NCBI RefSeq assembly: GCF_003144115.1
Contig: NW_020312006.1
Span: 1 to 64,000, forward strand
DNA: 64,000 nt
Reading direction: 5' to 3'
From: Tilletiopsis washingtonensis
Taxonomy: Eukaryota; Basidiomycota; Exobasidiomycetes; Entylomatales
Position numbers and translations under genes: made by a program. The notes under the pieces are model-generated. The model saw nothing but the letters and a program-made list of their open reading frames with translations. It had not been told where the DNA came from and made no database searches. This document shows positions 54,715 to 64,000 of the stretch, piece by piece (positions within the stretch are counted from its first letter, which is position 1; each line of letters starts with the position of its first letter).

Positions 54715-56932
54715 CTAGCGCAGCTTGGCGAAGGGGTCGAGCGTCGAGGAGGCCGCGGCGCGCGACTCGAGCTGGCTCTTGGACGGCGTGTTGAGGTCCC
54801 AGAAGCGCAGTGTCTCGTCGCCAGCGCCGCTGACGATCGTCTCGCCGTCGGGGCTCATGGCGAGGTAGAGGACGCGCATCGTGTGGCCGGTGAGCGTGGC
54901 GATCTGCGACATCGTCGGGTAGCGCCACACCTGGATCTGGTGCTGCACCTTGCCGCCGGAGAAGCCGTGCGTCGAGATGAGCTCGTTGGCCGTCTTGCTC
55001 CACAGCAGGTTGCACACCTGCGAGCCCGTGTCGATGTCGGAGAGCAGCTGGCCCGTGATCGTGTTCCAGAAGCGGATGCGCATGTCGGCCGTGCCGCCGC
55101 CCGAGGCGAGCAGGCCTTGCTGGTGCGGGCTCCACGCAATCGCCTTGACGGCGGCCGTGTGCTCGGTGAAGCGGTGCAGCGGCGTCGTGTTGAGGCCGTC
55201 CCACACGAGCAGGCGGTTGTCGTTGCCGCCCGACGCCAGCTGGTTCGTCATCGTGTTCCACTTGAGCCCGCACACCTCCTGCCGGTGCCCGCGCAGCAGC
55301 GCCATGTGGTGCTCCGGCTCGCGCGTGTCGCGGTGCAGGATGGAGCGGTCGCGCGAGCCCGTCGTGAGGATCGGCGAGTTCCACGCCAGCGCGCCGACGC
55401 GCGACGAGTGGCCCGTCATTGTGCGCACCTTCTTCTCGTGCTCGGCGTCCCAGACCTGCACCTCGCCCGAGTTGGTGCCGACTGCCAGATAGCGGCCCTG
55501 CGGTGTGGCGTGAGCGTAGGCGAAGCACTGGTGCACGCTCGGCGACTCACATTGCTTGACCAGTTCAGGCCGGTGATGCGGTCTGTCTTGTCGCGCCCCT
55601 CTGACAAGTCGACCAGCTTCTTCACGTTCGCGTCCTTGGCCGACCACAGATAGACGCACTGGCCCAGGCCGACACCCATGACGTTCTGCGAGCTCCAGTC
55701 GACGAGATTGAGGTAGAAGTCGTCCTGAATGCGCCGAGTCAGCGAGGGCTCGTGCTCGCGCACCTCGGGCTACTCGCGGCAAGCTCAGGCGCATCGAGCA
55801 CCTTGTACGGCACCTTGCTGAGTGTCCGCGGCGCTCTCCGCGGGCTGAGCAGCATGCGCTGGCTCTCCAGCTTGACTGGACTGAGGCTGTATGCCGAGTG
55901 GTGCGGCGAGTCGAGCGTCTCAGCCGCGCCGCCCAGGTAGCCGCCGCCAAAGAGGCCCACGGGCCCGCCGGAGCTGCCGCGCCGCTCGCCAGGCCCCACG
56001 CCAGTGACGCCCGGATAGAGGCCGATGCGCTCGGCGCCGCCGCTGCGCCCTGGCGTGCCGACGCTGCGCGAGCGCGACGACGATGGCGAGGGACTGTGGT
56101 AGGAGAGCAGGTTCTTCTTCGTCGGCGTCGCCGGACTGCCCGCAGCCGACGCGGCATGGCGCATGTTGCCAGTGGCACCAGCCGCACTCGAGCCGTAGGC
56201 TAGCTGCGCGGCGTGCCCATTTGCGCCAGCTCCATGCGAGGAGCCAGTTGCTGTGCCGAACAGCTCCGTCGTCAAGAGGCTGGAGAAGGCCTGATTTGCT
56301 TCCTCTGCAAGCGACACCTGTCAGCAAGTGACTCCGTTCCGTGTCCCAGCGCTGCTCACCCTTCTGCGCATCCATGTCCACCGCCATCTTGCGCTTCTGC
56401 CGGCTTGTCGACGTGCCCTCATCGCCCATCAGCTGGTACACAGTCTGCATGTCGCTGACATCGCGACTCGGAATGTATCTGGCACACGCCCGCATCAGTC
56501 GCCGCACGCAGTCTTTGCCGTTTGCTGGGCCACTCACCTGTCGGCATACGCCGGCACCTTGTGGCGCCCGGGCGTTCGTGGCCGATCGCCATTGAAGCGG
56601 GGCCTCGCTGGCTCGCCACTTGCCTCGCGCGTGCGTTCCAGCCCTCCGGTGCTCTCACGACGTGCGCCAGCTCGGCTCGGCGAGGCCAGCAGGCCGGCGG
56701 CGCCGTCCAGGTGCTCGTCGTACAGCGAGCCGATGCCCGTCGACGTGGATGCGCCCGGCGTCACGCCGCGGCGGCTCGGCCCGGCACTGCTGCTGCTGGC
56801 GCCGTGCGAGTCGGCGCGCAAATGTGCCCGGCTAGCGCCCGACGGCGACGCCGAGCCGCTGGCGCCGCCGGCTGCAGCGCCGGCGCCCGAGGACTGCGTG
56901 CGCAGCCGGCGCCCGAACTCGGAGTTGTACAT
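54715..56932 (-). CDS. CDH1: APC/C activator Cdh1 (Fizzy-related)
   Basis: WD40 adaptor that recruits D-box and KEN-box proteins to the anaphase-promoting complex in late mitosis and G1. Exons 56538-56932, 56360-56478, 55781-56304, 55551-55724 and 54715-55497; 664 residues. The N-terminal MYNSEFGRRLR, the C-box DRYIPSR (131-137, split over an intron), EEANQAFSSLLTTELFG and the KVPYKVLDAPEL segment lead into the propeller (DDFYLNLVDWSSQNVMGVG, TGLNWS, GHRQEVCGLKWN, HTAAVKAIAWSPH, SGAGDETLRFW). Many SP/TP sites in the N-half fit CDK inhibition. Two oddities: the join after DAPEL needs a GC-AG intron (55725-55780), and the chain ends Leu-Arg rather than Ile-Arg. Converges on the OYE gene (159 bp). 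Confidence 0.93.
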
Positions 56933-59369
56933 CGCCGAGCTCCGTGTGTATGACGGCGCGCGCGCAGAAGTGCGGGGGCGCGGTGCACGGGCTGTGGTGC
57001 GCGAGAAGTGCCGCAGCAGCAGTGATGCGCTAGCGGATAGCGAGGAGAAGCCGCTGCTCGCGGCTGCTGTGCGGTGCGGCGGTGATGGGCCGGGTGTATG
57101 CGCGGCGCAAGGGTCGCCAGCTCGCACGACACGCGCGCCGTGGGCCAGGCGCGGAGAGGCTGCGGCCGCGGCGTGCGGGTGCGCAGAGATGCACGCTACT
57201 GCGGCGAGACAGCGGTGCCGGGTGCACGGATGCGCACGCGAGGAGCAGGCCTAGGAGGAGATGGTGGTGCGGAGCAGGGCGCGGCGGCGCGGCGGTGCTG
57301 CAGGTGGAGCGGCGCGCATCGGCGACGACGCCCGAAGCACAACAAGGGCACGGCAGCGCTGACGACGCCGCGCCGCCGACCGCTCCGCCGCGCCGCGCCC
57401 ATCCGCGCCCCGCATAAGCACCTCGCAGCAGCACGCACGCCGGGGCGCAGGGCTGGTGTCACAATCTGCGGGGAATAGTGGCGCTAGTGCTGCTCCACTA
57501 CCTTAGCCCGTCATGCCGATGGCGCCTCAGCAGGCCGTCGCGCCGTCTGTGCCGGCCTTGCTGCGCGTGTGTCCCCTCCGCGTACGCCGCCTCGCAGTCT
57601 GCCGACAGCAAGCTAGGCGTCTCTCCGCTGTCCGAGGTGCTTCTGGTGGCAGAAGCCTGTCAGAGCGGAGCGCACGTACCGTCGAGCTCGCGCTGTCGCC
57701 AGAGTGCGGGGGTGGCAAGGCCGTGTCGCAGAGCTTCGCGCTCGCGCGTCGGCCTCGGCGAGCGCACACGCAAGAGCATCGACGCCGAATGGCCGCCTGA
57801 GACGCGGCACGCAGACGCCCGAGCATGTGCCCCGTGGGGTCGTCGGTGTGTGACCAAGACGCACTTGCGAGCGCCGGCGATGGAGTCGAAGCACGCAAGC
57901 GCTACGCGGCCGGCGTCCACAGCAGGCGACGCTCGGAGGCCGCGCTCTGCGACCCCTCCGCTCACGCTAGACGACGAGCAGGAGTAAGAGTCCAATCTCG
58001 GACACATCGCGCGGCCAAGCGTGCCCCTGCCCTGCTCCGTGAGCCTCGGAGGCCAGCTCGCCAGGCCGGCTGAGCCCACCGAGCCAGCTCGGGGGACGCA
58101 TGGCAACGCTGCCGCCGGCTCACGCAGCGTGCGCACGTCGCAGCGGGTCTGGGCCGTGTTCATGCACCCGCTGTGCAGCATCCGAGGGCCCTGCGCATGC
58201 GCATAGCTGATGCGGCAGCTCTTGAGAACGCTCATCAGGAGAAGTTCAGCTGCGGCGTCCATGGCTGCGGCGCGTGCCAAACGCAGCCACGCGCACGGGA
58301 CGGCAGCGTGCGTGCGCCACAGCGGCGTCTTTGGGTGCGCTGAAGGGCGCAGAGGAGAGGAGGCACTCCCGCGCCCTTCTCTCGAGCCTCTTTGCCCTTT
58401 TCGCGCCTTTGCCCGCTGCTTGGCGCGCCTCGTGCTGCGCGGAGCTCCTCTCTCGGGTCGCGCGTGTGCGGCGCGCGCGTCGGACCGGGGGCCGCTGCCT
58501 CGGGCGCACGCAGCACACATGGCGCGGCCCTCGCAATCTCCTCGCCGGCGGATGGGCAAGCGTGGCAGGAGGAGCGAGCTCGCCGCACCCGTTGCGCTGG
58601 TGCTGCGGCGTCTTGCACGGCGGAGCTCCCGCGGCTGGCTGCTGTGGCACGCACGCTCCGGCGCATCTCTCCCGCATCCGCCGCGCACGCGCAGCGGGAA
58701 GGCGCCGTGCATGACCCGGCGGGAGCTGATCCGATGCGGCGAGACTCGACTGCCTCTGCGACCTGCCCGTGACCCTGTGGTGCCAATCGCACGGAGTCCG
58801 GGCATCGCTGTTTGCAGAGAGGGCACACCATGCGCAAGACAAGGCCGAGTGTGTGTGAGAGGCTCGAGCTGCGACGCCGATGGGCGCGCGTGTGCTTGGC
58901 CTGTGGCGCCGCCATCTGGCGCTAAGATGGGCGCGGCGGCTAGGCGCGGCAAAGGCGGCATGGACCCTAAGCTAGGCGCAGGCGTCGGAGGCCGTGAGAC
59001 GAGACTGCCCGCGACCCAGGATCAGGATGCTCGACGGCGACGCCGATGCGCGGGTGTGAGCGGTGCGTCTGGCGGTGCGCAGCGACGACGACGAGCACGT
59101 CAGAGAGAGCAAGCAGGCGCAGCGGTGCGAGGCGCACGCGCAAGGCGAGGACGCCGCACGTTTGATGCGCCGCCAGCCATGCGCCGCAGATCTTTGCGCG
59201 CCTGCGAGAGAACCTGACGCGGCGGCGCGGCGCAGCGCAGCCAAAGCCAGGCCAGGCCAGCGGCGCCTCTTCTACCCGCACTTCTCACCGCACCTCCTGC
59301 CTCCCGCCCACCTCCTCCGCTGGCCTCACCGCACACCCCTCCTCGCCGGCGCACCGCCGCGCGCCCAGC
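56933..59369. other. Largest gene-free gap, 2.4 kb
   Basis: Divergent region between CDH1 and the Ser/Pro-rich gene. Long open frames exist on both strands (for example 57660-58961 on minus and 58210-59217 on plus) and overlap each other; their products are Arg, Ala, Ser and Cys-rich with no family motif, as expected by chance in GC-rich DNA. A long regulatory leader for CDH1 is a reasonable reading. Confidence 0.45.
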
Positions 59370-60722
59370 ATGGAGCCCGTGTCGCCGCACCTCTACAGCC
59401 TGCCCTCGGCGCGCGCCGTCGCGCGCATGTCGCCGTCGAGCAGCGTCTCGAGTGTGCCGGCCGTCTCGTCGCCGCTGGCGTCGCCCGTGCTGCGCGCCGC
59501 CTGCCGCACGCCGCCGTCGCCCATCCTCCTCTCGCGCGCCGCCGCCGCACCGGTCGCGGCCGCCGGCTTCGAGCCGCACGCCTGGGCGCTGCTGGCCGTC
59601 GCGCGCGACGCGCAGCGCAGCCGCTCCCTCGTCGTCACGCTGCTGCACGCCGGCAGCCAGGCGCTGTATGCGTGGCCCATGAGCCTCGACGCCGACGCGC
59701 CCGCCGGTGCGGGGCCCGGGCGCGTCTTTGTCACGCCGCCGTCGCCGGCGCCCGAGGATGCGCCCGCCGAGCACCTCACGAGCGAGAGCCTGCGCGTGCT
59801 CGGCGCCGTGCTGGGCGCGTGGATGCGTGCGCGCCGCCGTACCGCACTCGTCGGCGCCGCCGGCAGCAGCAGCAGCAGCGGCAGCGCCAGCCCCGGCAGC
59901 GACGGCGACGAGGCCGAGCTGCGCGCCGTCGAGCGCGACGTCGGCCTGCGTCCGCTGGCGCGCCTCGAGCGCAGCGCCCACCTGGCGCGCCAGGCGCTGC
60001 CCGACATGCCCGCGTCGCCGCCGCTGAGCCGCCGCGGCAGCGAGGACTCGTCGGGCCGCCGCACCGTGCCCTCGTCGCCCGTGCAGCGCACAAAGGCCCT
60101 CGCCGCCGCCGTGGTGGGTGAGCGCCCGCGCTTCGGCCGCGCCGCCAGCTCCGAGTCGCTGCGCTCGGCGCCGCCGTCGCCCAAGCCCGCCGCAGCCGTG
60201 GCCGCAGCCGCACCCGTCAAGAGCAAGGCCAAGCCCAGCCTCACGGCCATGCGCATCTTCAAGAGCTTCACCGGCACCACTGGCAGCAGCAAGCACGACG
60301 CCGCCGCTGCCGCCACTGCCGCCGCTTCCACGACCTCGCCGCGCACGTCGCCCGACAGCGGCAAGCGCGCTACCAAGGCCGCGTCGTCCTCGCCGCCGCG
60401 CCGCTGCAGCGCGCTGCCGGCCTCGCCGCTCGCCTCGCCGGTGCCGACAATCGAGGTCTCTGCGCCTCCTTCGCCGCTCCTGGCGCAGTCCTCGCCGCTC
60501 CCGCCGCTGCGTCTGCCGCTGCGGCATCCGCGCTACGACGCGCCCGCGTCGGCCTCGTCGGGCGCCAGCGGCTACGCGTCGCTGCCGAGCGTGGCCGGCG
60601 ACGCCTACATCTCCCAGATCTCGGCGCGCGAGAGCGGCCATCTCTTCTCGGCCCTCTCGCGCTGGGAGAGCAGCGGCAGCAGCCACGAGGAGCGCTCCAC
60701 CGCCGAGCCGATCGCTGCCTGA
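59370..60722 (+). CDS. Ser/Pro-rich protein of unknown function
   Basis: A single exon of 450 residues with no introns. Mostly low complexity, with very many SP, TP and SSP sites spread over the chain. Two parts look ordered: FEPHAWALLAVARDAQRSRS with LVVTLLHAGSQALYAW (about 70-110), and LTSESLRVLGAVLGAWMRARRR. Conserved-looking short segments near the end include KPSLTAMRIFKSF and GDAYISQISARES. No signal peptide or membrane helix. The frame is open over 1.35 kb, uses a good start context and its third codon positions are almost all G or C, but similar openness occurs on the other strand. Possibly a cell-polarity or signalling protein; no family recognised. Confidence 0.6.
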   Translation: MEPVSPHLYSLPSARAVARMSPSSSVSSVPAVSSPLASPVLRAACRTPPSPILLSRAAAAPVAAAGFEPHAWALLAVARDAQRSRSLVVTLLHAGSQALYAWPMSLDADAPAGAGPGRVFVTPPSPAPEDAPAEHLTSESLRVLGAVLGAWMRARRRTALVGAAGSSSSSGSASPGSDGDEAELRAVERDVGLRPLARLERSAHLARQALPDMPASPPLSRRGSEDSSGRRTVPSSPVQRTKALAAAVVGERPRFGRAASSESLRSAPPSPKPAAAVAAAAPVKSKAKPSLTAMRIFKSFTGTTGSSKHDAAAAATAAASTTSPRTSPDSGKRATKAASSSPPRRCSALPASPLASPVPTIEVSAPPSPLLAQSSPLPPLRLPLRHPRYDAPASASSGASGYASLPSVAGDAYISQISARESGHLFSALSRWESSGSSHEERSTAEPIAA

Positions 60723-61236
60723 GCCACGTCTCCAACCATTCCCTCGTTTCCACGACGCTTCTCGTCTCTATCGTCTCTCGCCTCTCCCTGGTTGTACCGT
60801 CACCTAGTCCCCTAATCCAAGGGCCCGCGGCACCGTCTCACGTGGCGTGCCGACGGCTCCACGGCCGTAAATTCCCTAGACCCTGCCCTCACTCGAGCAT
60901 CGCTCGGCGCACACACCACAGCCTCTGTAGATATCTAGATGGCCCCTAGATGCCCACCTGCGTCTTCCGCACATAATCATACGCATTCACGACCATGCGC
61001 AGAAGGAATAGAGGTCATGCGTTGTCCAGCTGTCCCGGCACGTCCGGCTGTGCGCTATCCGTGGATCTGATTGTCCTGCAGAGCAACAGCTATCAGCGAG
61101 GCCGTGCGCTCGCAGCCACGAGCTCTCTCACCTTTGTCGTCTGCACCTCGTCCTCACACACTGCGCGTCTTGCCTCGCTGCGCCACTCGAAGTGCCTGCA
61201 TCGATCGAGAGTCAGCAGCCTGTCGCAGATCCCTGT
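60723..61236. other. Convergent 3' spacer, AT-richer
   Basis: 514 bases between two convergent stops, the widest such gap here. Bases 60840-60990 are less GC-rich than the rest, with TAGATATCTAGA-like and CATAATCATACG runs that would suit poly(A) signalling on both strands. No gene seen. Confidence 0.4.
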
Positions 61237-63060
61237 CTAGCTCGGCACGCACGCTTCGAACGGCAGCGGATGGCTGTTGGCTGCCGACGTGAACGCCAGC
61301 GTGTCCGTCTCCTCGGCGGGCACGGACGACGTGATGTTGAATGCCCACGCCAGGCTGGCGAAGTTGATGAACAGGCTGCGATTCGCTACGTGCATGCCGG
61401 GACTGCAAACAGTACTGGCATCAGCATCCGCACCCCTGCGCCTTGCGATTGTGTCACCCACCAGATGCGCCGTCCAAAGCCAAAGGCGACGTGGCCGTCC
61501 TGCGGCGAGAACCAGGTGCCCTTGCACTGGCCTGTCTCGTCAAGGAAGCGCTGTGACGACATGTGGACATCAGCAAGAGGTGCGCTGCAGGGGTTCGACG
61601 AGCACGCACCTCGGGCTTGAACACATCGGGCTCCGGGTACTCGTTCTCGTCCAGCGAGATGGACCTGGTGCGCCGCATCGTCAGTGCTGCCGAGCCGGAC
61701 ACGTCGACGTCACGCACCAGTGGTTGCCGATAATCGACGAGTCCTTTGGCAGCGTGTAGCCCTCCCACTGCACGTCCGCCGTGAGGCGGTGCATGAAGCC
61801 ACCGGCCGAGACGGGCCGCCAGCGCATCGTCTCCTGCACGCACGCCTGGATGAAGGGCAGCGCGGCCTCATCCTCGAACGTCGGCATCCGCTTCTCACCC
61901 ACAACGCGGTCGACCTCCGCGGCGGCCTGGCGCAGCACGTGCGGGAAGCGCAGCATGGCCATGACGAAGATGGAGAGCGCCGCCGCCGTCGTGTCGCTGC
62001 CGGCGCCGAAGAGCGAGCCGGCCATGTAGCTGGCCTCCTCGTCCGTGAGGTGGATCTTCTCCTGCCGCTCCTGCAGCTTGCTGCTGAAGCTGGCACTGCC
62101 CTCGCCGGCCTTGACGCGCGTACGCACGGCCTGGTACTGCGAGAGGAAGAGGTCCAGCTCGCGGGCGTGCAATTGCTTGCCGAGCTTGACCCAGGGATTG
62201 AGCGGCTCGGGAATGTAGTAGAGCAGCGGGAAGCGGTCGAGCATCGAGGCGCCGGGCCGCACGTAGCGCGCCAGCATGCCGAGGCGCTCGTTGACGGCGC
62301 GAACGCGCGGGTCGTCGAGCGAGGTGACGGGCTGGTCGTACGTGACGGTCATGATGACGCTGGCAGCATACGTGCGCCACACGTTCTGCCAGTCGGCGGG
62401 CCCGTCGCCGAGACGCTGCATGGCCAGACGGCTCTCCTTGACCTGCACAGGCTCGTAGGCTTGTGCCGGGCGGTCTGCCAGCGCCTCGTGCATGACCTTG
62501 CGGTATGTGCCTGCGGAAGTGCGTCAGCGCTGCGTGCTCGGAGCATCGCGGCAGCACATACGCCATCGGTCACTGGACAGCAGTGTCAGCGACTCTTGCC
62601 GCGAGATGCACGCCGGACACGCACTTGTGGTCCATGATGAGCATGCGCTTGCCGCCTGCGGAGACGCAGCAGTCAGCGCCGTGATGCGCCTGCGCGACGC
62701 AGCGCCCGCACCGGACATGAGCTCGCCGGCCATGATGTTGCGCGGGCGGCCGCTCGAGACGCCGGCCTGCTTGTTGAGCAGCGCATGGGCGGCGCGTGCC
62801 GTGCCGACGACAAAGAGCAGCTGCGCGGGGCCCACGCGGACGGTGCACACGTCGCCGTAGCGGCGCGTCCACTCGGCCATGGTGCGCCACGGATGCGTGT
62901 CGGGGATGGCCGTGCCGGTGAGCAGCGAGTGCGGCGGGCCCGGCGGCAGGCGGCCGCGCACGGCGAGCAGCGGCCGCAGCACCTGCATGGCGAGCAGCAG
63001 CAGTGCAGCGGCCAGTGCCGCCAGCGCAGCCGTGCCGAGTGGCGAGACGGAGAGTGCCAT
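61237..63060 (-). CDS. Cytochrome P450, fungal E-class group I
   Basis: Seven exons (62712-63060, 62625-62655, 62564-62574, 61718-62510, 61610-61664, 61462-61550, 61237-61402) encode 497 residues. A membrane anchor (LAALAAALLLLAMQVL) and RLPPGPPHSLLTG hinge precede DRWRTYRKVMHEA (helix C), the I-helix GAGSDTTAA, ExxR in QETMRWRP, EYPEPDVFKPERFLDE and the haem loop AFGFGRRICPG. The haem Cys (C443) is split by a phase-2 intron. This is the O-methylsterigmatocystin-oxidoreductase-like group common in basidiomycetes. Exon 3 is an 11-nt micro-exon that restores Asp-Arg-Trp-Arg. The enzyme probably oxidises a small hydrophobic compound; no cluster is present. The gene lies upstream of, and on the same strand as, nothing but BiP. 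Confidence 0.92.
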
Positions 63061-63778
63061 GGCTTGTGCAATGACTTGAGGCGCACGCCGGCGCATGTGG
63101 TCGGAAGGCAGGCCTTTATGGGCGTGCAGCGTGGCTTGTGCGCTGCTCCACAGCGGCGAGCACGCTACGGATGTAGCGGTAGCGTCTGCGGACCCCAGAC
63201 TCCGCCGGGCGCCGGGCTCCTGCTTGAGCCTGGCAGTGAGAGTCCTCGACGGCTGTGTCCTGCGCTGCTTCGCTGTTGTGTCAGACGAGCAGCGAAGCCT
63301 TCTGCTGCTGCTTGCAGGCTGCACCTGGTGCTGCGTTACCCCGCATCCGCGCGTCGGAGGTGCGGCTGCCATCCGCCGGTGCTGACCGACGAGGTGTATG
63401 AAATGCTCCTGCTGACCGTGCAGGCGCATGAAATGCAGCGCCACTCGCCGTTTCTGCCGAGGCGGGCGCACTCGCACCCTTGTCACTCACACACGCCCGC
63501 CACTCACGCCGCGTCAGTGCGTTTCATCGTCAATTTCGTTTGTCTTTTGGAGGAAGAGTGCCCGCTCGGCGCACCGCGTGGAGGGGAAACACACAGCGGC
63601 GAATGGGCGGAGGGATGCGCCCGGCGCAACAGCGCAGAGAGAGAGAGCAAGCCGGGCAGCATCAGGAAGGGAGGAAAGGGGAGCACGTACATGCATGCGA
63701 GACGGGGCTGATAAGAGAGGGAAAAGAGGCGGGTCTAGGGCTAGCGCGCCCGGGAACACTACACGGTCTTTCTCTGCT
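63061..63778. other. Intergenic region between second P450 and BiP
   Basis: 718 bases: promoter of the P450 and 3' flank of the BiP gene, both on the minus strand. A purine-rich stretch (63630-63735) lies near the BiP 3' end. No gene seen. Confidence 0.4.
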
Positions 63779-64000
63779 CTACAGCTCGTCGTGGCCGCCG
63801 TACGACAGCGGCTCGTCGTCGGGGTCCGTCGGGCCGCTGCTGCTGCTGCCGCCAGCGCTGTCGCCGTACACCTTGGACGTGATGGGCGCGAGCGTCGCCT
63901 GCAGCTCGGACAGCTGCTCCTCGACGTCCTCGGCCGTCGCGCTCTCGCCGTTCTCCTCGAGCCACGACTCCGTCTCCTTGAGCGCCGTGTTGATGGCGTC
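63779..64000 (-). CDS. KAR2: ER Hsp70 chaperone BiP/Kar2, 3' end only
   Basis: Partial: the last 73 residues are in the window and the gene runs off the right edge. The translated end reads DAINTALKETESWLEENGES, then DVEEQLSELQATLAPITSKV, a Gly/Ser linker and SYGGHDEL-stop. The helical-lid sequence is typical Hsp70, and the HDEL terminus is the ER retrieval signal that marks BiP/Kar2, the lumenal chaperone for protein import and the unfolded protein response. No intron falls in the visible part. Confidence 0.93.
   Translation of the reverse strand, partial: DAINTALKETESWLEENGESATAEDVEEQLSELQATLAPITSKVYGDSAGGSSSSGPTDPDDEPLSYGGHDEL

Noticed and set aside
57660-58961. 433-codon minus-strand open frame in the gap beside CDH1
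   Set aside because: Overlapped by an equally long plus-strand frame; both products are Arg/Ala/Ser/Cys-rich and show no domain, so they look like chance openness.
61570-61610. tRNA gene suggested by a GGTTCGA B-box-like string
   Set aside because: The string continues ACGAG instead of the needed pyrimidine-rich ending, no A box or cloverleaf fits, and it lies in an intron of the second P450.

Overview
This window is the left end of a chromosome from a GC-rich fungus. It opens with about 95 bases of CCCTAA telomere repeat. The genes are those of a basidiomycete: four to eight exons is common, introns are mostly 49-60 nt with GTGAGT/GTGCGT donors and a CTGAC-type branch motif shortly before the AG, and the protein set is typical (PRMT5/Skb1, Cwc2, ecdysoneless/Sgt1, Snt1, Cdh1, Kar2 with HDEL). 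Ustilaginomycotina is my best guess; a Pucciniomycotina yeast is possible. Exon joins were worked out by hand; for every multi-exon gene the summed exon length divides by three, which is good internal support.

Layout. 1-108 telomere; 109-668 a CpG-poor subtelomeric strip without a gene. From 772 the chromosome is packed with housekeeping genes: mitochondrial cysteine synthase (+), a Kre9-like GPI protein (-), PRMT5 (+), a UBZ-like zinc-finger protein (-), CWC2 (+), a MAPEG protein (-), ecdysoneless/Sgt1 (+), a methyltransferase (-), a fumarylacetoacetase-fold enzyme (-), an EF-hand MscS channel (+), gamma-glutamyl phosphate reductase (-), an ankyrin protein (+), a sugar-porter MFS protein (-), a 1,395-residue orphan (+), a small helical orphan (-), an SGF11-like SAGA protein (+), carnitine acyltransferase (-), CGI121 (+), a P450 (-), a small basic orphan (+), SNT1 (-), a UBC4/5 E2 (-), an Old Yellow Enzyme (+), CDH1 (-), a Ser/Pro-rich orphan (+), a second P450 (-) and the 3' end of KAR2/BiP (-).

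The genes do not form an operon-like pathway or an obvious metabolite cluster. The strongest large-scale pattern is strand alternation: 23 of 26 neighbouring gene pairs lie on opposite strands, so nearly all genes share a divergent promoter on one side and a convergent terminator on the other. The strongest gene-level pattern is micro-exons: internal coding exons of 11, 13, 11, 16 and 20 nt and a first coding exon of 8 nt are needed to restore conserved motifs and reading frame. I saw no transposon, provirus, CRISPR array, rRNA or tRNA. No clearly new biological system is visible; the best leads are the UBZ-like protein, the enlarged SGF11-like protein, the micro-exons and the CpG-poor telomere-adjacent strip.
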